Assembly (NCBI RefSeq): GCF_029688865.1
Contig: NZ_JARUKV010000017.1
Location: 1-64,000 of the forward strand
From: Natronococcus sp. A-GB7
GTDB lineage: Archaea; Halobacteriota; Halobacteria; Halobacteriales; Natrialbaceae
Direction: 5' to 3'
DNA: 64,000 nucleotides
This document shows, one piece after another, positions 8,006 to 15,684 of the stretch (position 1 is its first letter; every line of letters begins with the position of its first letter). The position numbers and the translations under genes are program-made. The notes under the pieces are model-generated. The model did not search any database, was not told the DNA's origin, and was given only the letters and a program-made list of their open reading frames with translations.

Positions 8006-8617
8006 TCAGCTCTCGGCGTCCATCGATTCCAAATCCACCTCCTCGAGCACACCCTCCAACGACCGACGCCGAGCCCGTTCCCGCTCCAACTCACTCCGCA
8101 GCTTCTCGAGAGCCGACCACGCTGTACCGGGACAGGCGGCTCGATACCGAACGTTCTCGCGAGTCCGCAGACAGTTCATGCGCTCGAGCTGTGACACCAG
8201 CGACCGAAGCCGTTCTTCCGGGAGATCGAGCTCGCGCTCGAGTGTGTACACCGTCTGTCCGCCCTCTTTCAACACCCGAAGCACGCGAAGCGCCTCGTCG
8301 CGATCGGTTTTGGCGAACTGCCGCTCGACGTGTGCTCCCTCGAGGCGATTGTGACAGGTCCCACAGACCGTAACGAGATTCAGGTCGAGACGCGCGTCGG
8401 CCTTCGGGAGGTACTTTCCCGGAACGATGTGGTGGGCCGCCATCGACAGCGGATAGTACTCGTCGTTCCCGTTGTGGTTCCCGCAGCGCTGACAGACGCT
8501 GTTGTCCCGCTTTCGAACCTCCGTCGCACGTTTCGTCCAGTCGCTTCCACGCTCTTCGGGGACGTCGAACTCCGGGCCGTCGGCGCTCGGCCCAGCGGAG
8601 TCCTCCTTGCGACTCAT
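8006..8617 (-). CDS. HNH endonuclease with C-terminal coiled coil
   Basis: About 203 residues from the ATG at 8617; an earlier in-frame start at 8746 would overlap the neighbouring HNH gene. The HNH core is CQRCG...AAHHIVPGKYL...NLVTVCGTCHNRLEG, with CxxC pairs for structural zinc and a His-His catalytic step. After it comes a helical region and an Arg/Glu-rich C-terminal coiled coil. Such HNH proteins are typical of mobile elements and proviruses. It sits directly downstream of another HNH gene on the same strand, with both lying between the two zinc-protein cassettes. Confidence 0.75.
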   Translation of the reverse strand: MSRKEDSAGPSADGPEFDVPEERGSDWTKRATEVRKRDNSVCQRCGNHNGNDEYYPLSMAAHHIVPGKYLPKADARLDLNLVTVCGTCHNRLEGAHVERQFAKTDRDEALRVLRVLKEGGQTVYTLERELDLPEERLRSLVSQLERMNCLRTRENVRYRAACPGTAWSALEKLRSELERERARRRSLEGVLEEVDLESMDAES

Positions 8618-8676
8618 CGATCTGTCCCCGCCAGTAGTGGCTTCGCTCCTCGGACTCCCGGGTGTGTTCTCATCGT

Positions 8677-9156
8677 TCAGTGTGGAATCCGCCAGTCGAT
8701 CGGTTCCGACCGGACGATCTCTTCGTCTTCGACTCCTGAACCGCACGTCGGGCAGAAGTTGGTGTTCTCACGTTTGGTTAACTGATTCGGAGTGCCACAC
8801 TCTCGACAGAGAATCTTGTACCCGGAGAGGTTGCGATACGTTTTCTGTGACTTTGCTCGGTGACTCGACGCATCGAGTAGTTCGTAGTTTTCCAGCCTGT
8901 TGTCGAACGGACAGCCGTTGACGTGGTGGACCTCCTTTTCGGCGAGTTCGCCGATATCGTCTACGAGCAGCGTCGCGTGAAGTCGGTGAACTTGGACGCG
9001 GTGACGAGCGCCGTTGTGTTTCGTATCGATCCCTCTGTGACCGTACGGGTCACATTGGATTGCCGGCACTCGAGCGAAATGAATCTGAGACGCATGAACC
9101 GACTTTGCTCTGTGCGAGTCGAACGTCCGATCACAGTGGGGACAGTCGACGCTCAT
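8677..9156 (-). CDS. C2H2 finger plus HNH endonuclease
   Basis: 159 residues from ATG 9156; a longer frame to 9225 is possible. Three parts: an N-terminal C2H2 finger (DCPHCDRTF...HASQIHF), an HNH core (EVHHVNGCPFDNRLENYELL followed by SSH), and a C-terminal zinc ribbon (CREC...CPTC). This layout resembles homing-type or phage HNH nucleases, where added fingers bring DNA specificity. It is encoded tandemly with the HNH gene at 8006 on the same strand. Confidence 0.75.
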   Translation of the reverse strand: MSVDCPHCDRTFDSHRAKSVHASQIHFARVPAIQCDPYGHRGIDTKHNGARHRVQVHRLHATLLVDDIGELAEKEVHHVNGCPFDNRLENYELLDASSHRAKSQKTYRNLSGYKILCRECGTPNQLTKRENTNFCPTCGSGVEDEEIVRSEPIDWRIPH

Positions 9157-9300
9157 CTCACAGCCCACCGCTCGTTGTATCGGCGACCCGACTCGGACCC
9201 TCGCCTTCGAAGCGAAGCCGATCACTTGGACGATTCCGCCCTCGCAATCGTCGGCCGGCCCTCCTGATCGGGGGTTCGAGTAAGTGCGTGTCGACGGCGT

Positions 9301-9705
9301 TCATGGTGAAAAGCCCTCCGTCGGTCCGCTGAACGCCCGAAGGGAGAGCTCTGCCAGACACAGCCGAGCGCGACGCGACGTCGGCAGCGCGATCGAGCCG
9401 AGACGACCCCCGACGAGAGCCTCGGTCGCTCCGAGGGTCGGCGAACGAATCGTGTCGGGCGCACAGCCGTGACAGAACAGCCGCGGAACGGTCCACGCTC
9501 TCGAATCGGCACAGCGATAGGCGTACGCGAACACGAGATCGGTCTCGCGGAGTGTCGCGCCGCAACCGATACAGACGGCGGCGTGGGGTTGTCGGCCGAC
9601 CGGATGGCCCGCCAGCGTCTGCGTCGGGGTCGCGACGACAGCCGATCCGTCCTCGAGCGACGCCGGCCGCTCGGTCAGACACCCCGAAGTCTCATCAACG
9701 GGCAT
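9301..9705 (-). CDS. Zinc-ribbon protein, cassette B (long partner)
   Basis: 134 residues, paralogue of the protein at 6645-7037 with the same CIGCG, FAYAYRCAD, FCHGCAP, SPTLG, GGRLGSIALPT and RAFSGPTEG blocks in the same order, and differences mainly in the N-terminal 25 residues. Its ATG overlaps the stop region of the 49-aa partner by 11 bases, as in cassette A. The product is probably a small cytoplasmic zinc protein; I cannot name a function. Confidence 0.7.
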   Translation of the reverse strand: MPVDETSGCLTERPASLEDGSAVVATPTQTLAGHPVGRQPHAAVCIGCGATLRETDLVFAYAYRCADSRAWTVPRLFCHGCAPDTIRSPTLGATEALVGGRLGSIALPTSRRARLCLAELSLRAFSGPTEGFSP

Positions 9706-9844
9706 CCGACTTTCCCTCCGTTCTGTGCGCTACCTGGAAACACGCAAAGTAGGGGAGCCTGTCTCCGTTGGGTCCCGGACACCAGTCGTGATCGCACGAT
9801 TCAACCTCGTCACGTTTTTCAACGGCGGAATTCGTAGCTAACAT
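9695..9844 (-). CDS. 49-aa CDHDWC mini zinc protein, cassette B
   Basis: 49 codons. Carries CDHDWC at Cys17-His19-Cys22, GP, LP and FACF with Cys35, in the same spacing as the cassette A product; a second cysteine at position 32 in A is Tyr here, so it is probably not an essential ligand. The ATG follows a hairpin with a GAGGT-like Shine-Dalgarno in its loop. Translationally overlapped with the longer zinc protein. Confidence 0.7.
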   Translation of the reverse strand: MLATNSAVEKRDEVESCDHDWCPGPNGDRLPYFACFQVAHRTEGKSDAR

Positions 9845-9845
9845 G

Positions 9846-9918
9846 CTTCTCGGACCTCGAGAAGCGCAGGCGGTGTCATCACCACCGCCTGATTCTACTC
9901 AGGAACCCTGCGCTTCTC
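9846..9918 (-). ncRNA. Switch-like structured 5' leader, cassette B
   Basis: P1 is a perfect 12-base helix (9859-9870 with 9907-9918). Inside it are P2 (CGGTG 9871-9875 with CACCG 9883-9887) and P3 (CCTGA 9888-9892 with TCAGG 9899-9903), making a three-way junction with almost no unpaired linker. The inner end of P1 overlaps a competing 7-base hairpin (9846-9852 with 9858-9864) whose loop holds the Shine-Dalgarno region two bases before the start codon. The TATA box at 9944-9949 predicts transcription starting near 9920, at the first base of P1. Confidence 0.65.
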
Positions 9919-9943
9919 CAGTCTCTACTATCACGCCCACCAC

Positions 9944-9964
9944 TATATAGTTTGCCTCTCAAAC
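9944..9964 (-). promoter_or_regulatory. Cassette B promoter and inverted-repeat operator
   Basis: A clear TATATA (9944-9949) is followed, on its upstream side in - orientation, by the inverted repeat GTTTG-N5-CAAAC (9950-9964). Its position relative to TATA and leader matches the 13-base palindrome of cassette A, although the sequence differs. That is what is expected if each cassette has its own cognate repressor. Confidence 0.55.
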
Positions 9965-10056
9965 TCGAGTTAGAAGCTTGCGGACAGTACTCAAAGAGAA
10001 CCCTGGTGGGATGAGATAGCACTAAGTATGTAATGCAAGTATGCGAATCAAACAGC

Positions 10057-10299
10057 ATGGCACTCTCTGATAACGATCTCCGCGACGTCGATCAGGAGCT
10101 CCTGGAGTATCTACTCGAGGGACGTGTAACGCCCGTCTATGCGCGTGAGCGGATGAACGACGAGGAACGCAGAGACGTGACGAGCACGTATCTCGGACAG
10201 CGCCTTCAACGTCTCGAGGAGCACGGTCACGTGCGAAATCTATACGATACCGGACTGTACGAACTTGTTAGCGACCCACGTGACAACGACAGCAATTAA
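10057..10299 (+). CDS. PhiH1-like winged-helix regulator, cassette B
   Basis: 80 residues from ATG 10057, which lies about 26 bases past a TATA-like stretch and so would be leaderless; an upstream in-frame ATG at 10033 would add eight residues. DVDQELLEYLLEGRVTPVYARERM, TSTYLGQRLQRLEEHGHV and LYDTGLYELV fit helix 1, the recognition helix and the wing of PhiH1-repressor-like proteins. Divergent from the zinc-protein operon, like the gene at 7367. Confidence 0.7.
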   Translation: MALSDNDLRDVDQELLEYLLEGRVTPVYARERMNDEERRDVTSTYLGQRLQRLEEHGHVRNLYDTGLYELVSDPRDNDSN

Positions 10300-10374
10300 T
10301 TCTAGGGCAGAACGATTAGACCAGCCCAAATAAAGGTGGAATAGGGAGCGGGGGGTTAGCTACCTCTGTTCGAC

Positions 10375-10610
10375 CTACTGCTCGGGCGTGGCCACCCCCA
10401 TCACGGCGTCGCGCAGCGCGTCGAGGCAGTGGTCGTCGGCGTTCGGCCCGCCGACGTGGTCGTCCGTGTCGCCGTCGAACGCCCGGATGAGCTCCTGGCA
10501 CCGCTCCGAGACCAACAGTCCGACCGCAGGTTCGCCGGTGTCGGTCTCGGAGGAGTCGGAGTCGGACTCGGACTCTGCGGTCTCGGTCTCGGTCTCCGTC
10601 GAGCGGGATC
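10375..10610 (-). pseudogene. C-terminal relic resembling a phage large terminase
   Basis: The - strand frame ends at TAG 10375-10377 and reads an acidic Ser/Glu/Asp linker, then LLVSERCQELIRAFDGDTD and GPNADDHCLDALRDAVMG. The DHxLDALR pattern near the end, after an L/I-rich helix, resembles the closing motif of large terminase nuclease domains. A second copy of the last 37 residues is at 15496-15610. No start or ATPase domain is present. The terminase reading is by motif only. Confidence 0.45.
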
Positions 10611-11080
10611 AATACCGTCTCGAGCGCGCCGGAGTCGGATCCGGAGCGCCTACAAACGACCGTCAAATCGTTCGCTTTCTGGGTCGCAGATCGGTCGAGA
10701 CCTCCAGGTTGCCGTCGGCCGCGAGGCGTGTGCGGACCTCGGCGATCCCCTCATCGATAGCCGTGACCGCAGTCTCAACAGCGAAGCCCGCGCGCTCGGA
10801 TGTGTCGTTATAGACAGTAGCGATCGGAGGAGATCGGCTGCGGGGACTGGTTCAAAAGGTACTGGCGGTGCGACCCGGTCGCGTAGTATCGTGATGACGG
10901 CGGTGTCTGCGGAGCGTCGCTCATCAAAAGCGACGATCCGACCTCCAACCCCGTCAAACTAGCTCGGCCGATCAAACGAACAGTGGTCGGCACCGTTCTC
11001 CACTCGTCGACGAACCGACCGTTCGTTCTGTCCCCCCCACGAGGACCGTCCAGGCCGGTCGTCGACCGACCACGGCGCGG
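10611..11080. other. Interval with no supportable gene
   Basis: Between the terminase-like relic and the 217-aa gene I see only short overlapping frames with Arg/Ser-rich translations typical of GC-rich non-coding or decayed DNA. No motif or paralogue elsewhere in the window was found. Confidence 0.5.
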
Positions 11081-11734
11081 TTATCCGCTGTATATCCCTG
11101 CTGACAGACGCTGGAACGCCGCAATCCGATGCTCGGCCCAGTTGTCGACGAGCGCATCGAGCGGGTCGTCGTCCGGCTCATCGGCGAACAGCTCCATCTC
11201 CTCGAGAACCCATTCCTCGGCGAGTCGCCGTCGAGATGAATCGGCGAGCGTGTCCTCGGCGAGATCGATCACCATCGATCCGTGTTTGTGGGGGGCCAGC
11301 CACGTCTCGAACTCGATGCCGAGCACGTCCTTGGCGAACCGACGGTTTCCGTGGTACGCGAGATACAGCGCGACGAACTGCGCCTGGGTGTCGTCGGCTC
11401 GGTCGGACGCTCGCTCGAGGGCCGCCTCCGAAGGACGGTCATCTCCTTCCGCGAAGATGCGGGCCCAGTTTCGTGTCTCGAACAGTTCGAGCTGCAGCGC
11501 GATCGTATGGAGGTCATACACCGTCTCGAACGCAAACTGAAGCGAGAGCTGGCCCAGGGCGATCGTTTCGCCCAGCTGGTCGGCCGGGCACGTGTCGTGC
11601 AACCGCTCGATCCAGTAGTCGTTGTCTTGCGCCTGTGCGATGAAGATGTACTGGTTGCGTTCTCCCGGGTCGAGCTCGGCGAGCACCTCGTCGCTGAGCG
11701 TCTCGAGATCGCGTTCGAGTCGGCGTTTCGTCAT
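11081..11734 (-). CDS. 217-aa helical protein, orc-linked pair, copy 1 (long)
   Basis: 217 residues, starting MTKRRLERDLETLSDE. Mostly helical and acidic. It is paralogous to the 218-aa protein at 22287-22943: both begin M(T/S)KRR(L/I)ER(D/E)LE, share a YDLHT helix, then a (L/I)Y..Y/H segment, (R)FA(K/E)DVLG(I/V)(E/S)(F/L)ETW and a basic-acidic C-terminus. Its start overlaps the upstream gene by ATGA coupling. I recognise no known family. The pair lies downstream of an orc1/cdc6 relic and before a terminase-like tail, so a replication or packaging role on a mobile element is possible but unproven. Confidence 0.7.
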   Translation of the reverse strand: MTKRRLERDLETLSDEVLAELDPGERNQYIFIAQAQDNDYWIERLHDTCPADQLGETIALGQLSLQFAFETVYDLHTIALQLELFETRNWARIFAEGDDRPSEAALERASDRADDTQAQFVALYLAYHGNRRFAKDVLGIEFETWLAPHKHGSMVIDLAEDTLADSSRRRLAEEWVLEEMELFADEPDDDPLDALVDNWAEHRIAAFQRLSAGIYSG

Positions 11735-11997
11735 CGCTTCTCGAGGCCGGAGACCGTCTTTAACAGACCGACCTCCTCTTCGAGGACGTCGAGATCCTCG
11801 TCTTTCAACAGCTTGCGGTACTGGCCGGCGAGATACCCCAGCGCACGGATCCACTTGATCTGAAGCGCTTGCTCCTCGGGCGAGTCAGCCGCCAGGGGAT
11901 CGATCCGGTCCTGCGTGTCGTCGATCGTTTCGGCGAGGGTCTCGAGGATCTTCTCGCGGTCAGTGCGACTGGGCTCGAAATCGACTTCGTCTCTCAT
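11731..11997 (-). CDS. 88-aa helical protein, orc-linked pair, copy 1 (short)
   Basis: 88 residues: an acidic N-terminus with DREKILETLAETI, then a strongly conserved stretch ALQIKWIRALGYLAGQYRKL and KDEDLDVLEEEVGLL. The paralogue at 22936-23208 has AIKWMRTLGSLGGQYRLL and KDTDLDEMESDLELL at the same place. Two long helices are predicted. Terminal ATGA overlap with the 217-aa gene indicates an operon. Function unknown. Confidence 0.7.
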   Translation of the reverse strand: MRDEVDFEPSRTDREKILETLAETIDDTQDRIDPLAADSPEEQALQIKWIRALGYLAGQYRKLLKDEDLDVLEEEVGLLKTVSGLEKR

Positions 11998-12104
11998 GGT
12001 GGGACGGAGTCGTCGGCGCCACCCCAGGGCCCTGCCCGGTATCGACCGGCAACTCGGCGCTCTCGTGACATGCGGGGACGACGACTCCTGCGGATAGGTT
12101 AGAG

Positions 12105-12144
12105 AGGACCCGGTATAAATTGCCGGAAAGCGGGCCGAAACTGG
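12105..12144 (-). promoter_or_regulatory. Promoter of orc-linked pair with GAAACTGG motif
   Basis: A TATA-like stretch (ttataccg read on -, about 12112-12120) precedes the 88-aa gene. Just upstream lies GAAACTGG (12137-12144). The same octamer, in similar GC-rich context, occurs at 23360-23367 and 57327-57334, each time shortly after the end of an orc1/cdc6 copy. It could be an operator or an initiator-binding site. Confidence 0.3.
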
Positions 12145-12229
12145 TCATCATAATCCCGGTACCGGAGCAGACGGATCGGAGAAGCCACGAGAAGCGATTT
12201 CAGCCTTGCCGACCCTATTTCCAGGACTG

Positions 12230-12771
12230 TTACGAATCGAAAACGGTAGCCAGATACGTCGAACCGGCGGCGTACGGGTCGATCGCCTCGCGGACCCAGC
12301 GCGGTTCGAACGTCGTTTCGATCTGTTTGACCCGGCCATCGTCACCACGGGAGTCGATCCAGGTCTCGACGACTCCCATTGTCTCGAGGTCGGTGACGAG
12401 GTTGCGGATCGTCCGTTCGCCGAGTTGCAGTTCGTCCGGGTACGCATCCTTCTGGACGAACTCGTGGACCGCGGCCGTCATCCGGGCTGTTCGATCGTTC
12501 CGCCTCGTGTCCACCCGGTAATACCCGTCAGGACTAGGAAGTGGCTGGTCGGCAGGTCGAGCAGCGTCTCGATCGTCACCTCCCGATCGGTCGTCTCGAG
12601 GGCCGCGCCGAGACAGTCCTTCGTGACTACCTCGCGTCGTGCTTCTGTGGCGGCTTCGAGCGGGATGTGGCCGAGAGCGATGGGCAGGTGACAGCCAGTG
12701 CGTGCGTGATCGAGTCGTTGTCGAAAGAGCGCTCTGCGATCGCGGCCGCCGACACGGTGACGGTGCGACAC
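12230..12771 (-). pseudogene. Orc1/Cdc6 C-terminal relic a (frameshifted)
   Basis: Carries only the lid/winged-helix part of the initiator: TTDREVTIETLLDLPTSHFL and LTGITGWTRGGTIEQP in one frame, then, after a frameshift near 12500, DELQLGERTIRNLVTDLETM and VKQIETTFEPRWVREAIDPY ending at 12230. Matches residues from about 275 onward of the intact copy at 15685. The AAA+ domain is missing. Confidence 0.8.
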
Positions 12772-12819
12772 GGCGGCTGACGCGACAAAAAAGATCGAAC
12801 TGCTGGACAGCCGGGCTGC

Positions 12820-13827
12820 TTACTCCGTGGTCGCGTCCCAGGGCCAGTCGCCAGCCTCACCGAAACCCGGACGATCCGGGATCTCCTCGACGCGGTCGGG
12901 GTCGCGCTCGAGGAGCGTCCCGTCAGCGGTCTCCTCGAGGATGGCGCGGTTCTCGTTGCGCATGATGCGAACCATCTGGCCCTCCATGCGCTCGCCGCGG
13001 TCTCCGGTCTGGCCGGTCATTTCGTTGAGGATGCTGCCAAAGCCGCGGGCACCGTAGGCGTTGCGGGCGATGTTTGTCCCCGTTCCGCCGGGATAGACCG
13101 AGAGCTGGGCGTTGGCCTTCCCCTCTGCCTGGTCCCACATCGAGACGTTGAGTCGCTGGGAGAGTTCGATCGCCTCGGGATCCGCCTCATCAGCGATCGG
13201 CCAGAAATTCGACGAATGATACATGTCGCCGGGGTTCTCATTCTCGTCGTGGTACATTCCGCTCTGGGTGTGGAGGTCGGCGACCCACAGCGGTTCGAGT
13301 GGAACGACGTAGTCGATCATCGCCTGCGTTTCGGGCGACGGGTTGTCGCTGGAACCGACCTCGTAGTCGTGTTGGCGGTTGGGATCGGTGCCGCCGGCGT
13401 TCGTACGCTGGTTGCGCATCGCGCCGTCGGGGTTGTGCATCGGGAGAACGTGGACGGTCAGCGCCTCGGTGACGGTTCTCGCGAACGGGCTCCCTGAGGT
13501 CGCGAGCTCACGCAGCTCCGCCAGAATGGCGTTGGTGCCGGTAGGCTCGTCGCCGTGCTGTTCGGCCGTGAAGAACACGTCCGTGTCCCCACTGCCGACG
13601 CGGGCGACCGTGAGTTCGCGTCCCTCGAGGCTCTCGCCGATCTCCTCGAGTTCGAACGGGCGGCGCGCCCGTCGGTCGAGGTCGTCGAGGAAGTCCTGGA
13701 CCTCCTGGTGGGTGTAGAACCGCTTCGTCTCCTCGCGGGGCAACGAATCGTCCGCGCTGACTGTCGCTGCGAACATCCCCGCTCCCGCGGCGCTGCCGAG
13801 TAACTTGAGTGCACTGCGTCGTCTCAT
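12820..13827 (-). CDS. Tat-exported M14 zinc carboxypeptidase
   Basis: 335 residues. The N-terminus MRRRSALKLLGSAAGAGMFA is a twin-arginine signal, so the enzyme is folded inside and exported. The M14 zinc site is visible as His91 and Glu94 (QHGDEPTGT) and His186 (VADLHTQSG), and the substrate-arginine region as NPDGAMRNQRTNAGGTDPNR. It removes C-terminal residues from peptides outside the cell. A TATA box (13855-13862) about 31 bases from the ATG implies a nearly leaderless transcript. It lies between an orc relic and the ligase-like gene, with no operon partners. Confidence 0.85.
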   Translation of the reverse strand: MRRRSALKLLGSAAGAGMFAATVSADDSLPREETKRFYTHQEVQDFLDDLDRRARRPFELEEIGESLEGRELTVARVGSGDTDVFFTAEQHGDEPTGTNAILAELRELATSGSPFARTVTEALTVHVLPMHNPDGAMRNQRTNAGGTDPNRQHDYEVGSSDNPSPETQAMIDYVVPLEPLWVADLHTQSGMYHDENENPGDMYHSSNFWPIADEADPEAIELSQRLNVSMWDQAEGKANAQLSVYPGGTGTNIARNAYGARGFGSILNEMTGQTGDRGERMEGQMVRIMRNENRAILEETADGTLLERDPDRVEEIPDRPGFGEAGDWPWDATTE

Positions 13828-13854
13828 AATACAGCTATAGTGAACGAATATAGA

Positions 13855-13862
13855 TTATATAA
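13855..13862 (-). promoter_or_regulatory. TATA box of the M14 peptidase gene
   Basis: TTATATAA on the - strand, centred about 31 bases upstream of the ATG at 13827, the usual spacing for a haloarchaeal transcript with a leader of only a few bases. The rest of 13863-14192 holds the 5' region of the ligase-like gene and nothing else I can support. Confidence 0.55.
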
Positions 13863-14192
13863 AGTTGCCTGTTAGTTTTGGCAATAAGGCCTATTATGAT
13901 TGTATATGCCCAACCTGTACCAATTACATCATCGGACCCGTCCCTCCGTGCAACGATCGCTTCTGACGAATTCGTGAGAGTATCTTTTCGGTAGATCGAG
14001 CTTATCGGCAGCTGACGCGACGCCGTTCGTCCGTCGGCTCGACGACTGGACACTGTATGCAGTACTCCAATGACCAAAGACCGCCTCAAGCGCTCAACGG
14101 AAACATGCCAGCCGAGGCGGTTCAGCACTAGACAGTTCCCCTAGTACTTATCTCTCAACACGACGAATATCCAGCTACTACGGGATTTCTGT

Positions 14193-15410
14193 ATGAATCT
14201 ACGTCAACATCTCTGGGGTATGTCGTCGGAGGAGTCGACGGTGCCGGTCTACGATCCGATCCTCGCGCTGTTGCCGCTCATCAGCAGTCTCGCAGTGACG
14301 AGCTGGGTGGTCTCTCAGCGAGCCGGCTACATCATGACCGGCACCCTGTTGGTCGTAGTGGCGGCGTACGGAGTGTTGATGCCCGATATCCGGCTGCAGT
14401 TTGACGCGACGTTTCTCGTCCTAATTGGGGGGTACTGGCTCGGGCTGCTCGTCCACTACTACTACGCACCCCACACCGAGCTGTTGCAGTATATCGCTGT
14501 CACGCCGCTGGCGGTGCTTGCGACCGTGGTCGTGCTGCCGGCGTTGATCGACGGCCGGCGCCAGACGTTCACGATGGGGTTGACGGTCGTGGCCACGCTG
14601 CTCGCGGTGATCGGCCTCGCGATGCTGTGGCATGAACATCAGACGAGCGAGACCCTCTACGAGTTCGTCGGTGACTCAGTGTTCGGGATCGACGGCATCC
14701 GCACGACGTCGATCTTCGCGAACCCGAACGGCTACGGCTTTGTGATGATGGTCGGCAGCCTCGCCGCGCTGTACACATTCTTGGCCCGGCGCGGGGCGGT
14801 GTGGTTCGGCGCGCTCATGCTCTGTCTGCTGGGCTTCGTGCTGAGCGAGGGGGATGCTGCCTTCGTCGGGTTTACCGCCGGTGCCGTCCTCCTGGTCTCG
14901 GGCTTCGACCGTCGGTTCGGCTTTCTCGGAATCGCGCTTGCGGCCGTCGGCGTTGCCGTCGCGATCCGACTCGGTCACGTCGGCGACGTGATGGAGGGGA
15001 CCCTGTTGACCCGCGTCGACCGGTGGGTGGCCTCGCTCGAGCGCCTCGCCGAGGATCCGATGCTCGGGATCGGGTTTGCGGACACCGCCGCGGAGATCGG
15101 TGAATCAAGTGGCCCGCACAACTCCTACGTCTACCCTTTGCTCAACACGGGAATCATCGCCGGTAGCCTCTACCTGGGCGCGCTCGTTTACGCGCTGGGC
15201 CAGGGAATCCGCACCCGGTGGACGCCGTGGACCGGGTTCGTCGTCGGGCTCACGGTGGCGATCTTCCTGTATATGGGCTTCGAGTCGCTGTTCCTCGGCG
15301 GGCTCAGTCCCTCGTCGATCACCCTCGGGCTGTGTCTCGGCCTCCTGTTGTACTCGCCCGAGGACGACGGGCCGGTCACCGATCTCCGATCGAAGTTCCA
15401 CGTTCGATGA
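14193..15410 (+). CDS. O-antigen-ligase-like (Wzy_C) membrane protein, copy 1
   Basis: 405 residues with about ten membrane helices. The O-antigen ligase signature region is present: TSIFANPNGYGFVMM, a large outside loop containing LTRVDRWVASLERLAEDPML, and GPHNSYVYPLLNTGIIAG with the conserved His. Family members join or polymerise lipid-linked glycans outside the cytoplasmic membrane, which fits the glycan genes at 432-5226. The near-identical paralogue at 35697 has the same length. Upstream, both share a promoter-like stretch with ttatctctc and ccagcta.cacgg. The end (DGPVTDLRSKF) recurs in at least seven fragments elsewhere in the window, always on this strand. Confidence 0.8.
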   Translation: MNLRQHLWGMSSEESTVPVYDPILALLPLISSLAVTSWVVSQRAGYIMTGTLLVVVAAYGVLMPDIRLQFDATFLVLIGGYWLGLLVHYYYAPHTELLQYIAVTPLAVLATVVVLPALIDGRRQTFTMGLTVVATLLAVIGLAMLWHEHQTSETLYEFVGDSVFGIDGIRTTSIFANPNGYGFVMMVGSLAALYTFLARRGAVWFGALMLCLLGFVLSEGDAAFVGFTAGAVLLVSGFDRRFGFLGIALAAVGVAVAIRLGHVGDVMEGTLLTRVDRWVASLERLAEDPMLGIGFADTAAEIGESSGPHNSYVYPLLNTGIIAGSLYLGALVYALGQGIRTRWTPWTGFVVGLTVAIFLYMGFESLFLGGLSPSSITLGLCLGLLLYSPEDDGPVTDLRSKFHVR

Positions 15411-15495
15411 TCACAGCGATCGCTTCCCCAAACAGTTGGACGACCGCGACGCTGGCGGCCACGACCACTCGTCTCGAACAGCTGCCGGACTCCCG

Positions 15496-15610
15496 TTACT
15501 GCTCGAGCGTGGCCACCCCCATCACGGCGTCGCGCAGCGTGTCGGGGCAGTGATCGGCGGCCTTCGGTGCCCCGACGTGGTCGTCCGTGGAGCCGTCGAA
15601 CGCCCGGTTA
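15496..15610 (-). pseudogene. Second terminase-like C-terminal relic
   Basis: The - strand reads RAFDGSTDDHVGAPKAADHC then PDTLRDAVMGVATLEQ and stops at TAA 15496-15498. It matches the last 37 residues of the relic at 10375-10610, including the final VMGVAT.EQ. It lies between the ligase-like gene and an intact orc1/cdc6, so the order ligase-terminase tail-orc may be ancestral. Confidence 0.45.
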
Positions 15611-15684
15611 CCGCCTCCCAGTGTGCTGCGATTACCGATCTTCGCTGGTACCGGCCGACAGCGCGTCATCCGCCCAGATTCCGA

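Noticed and set aside
10550-10605. Simple-sequence tract of Ser/Glu/Asp codons as a microsatellite of interest
   Set aside because: It is the in-frame acidic linker of the terminase-like relic and is expected in haloarchaeal proteins.
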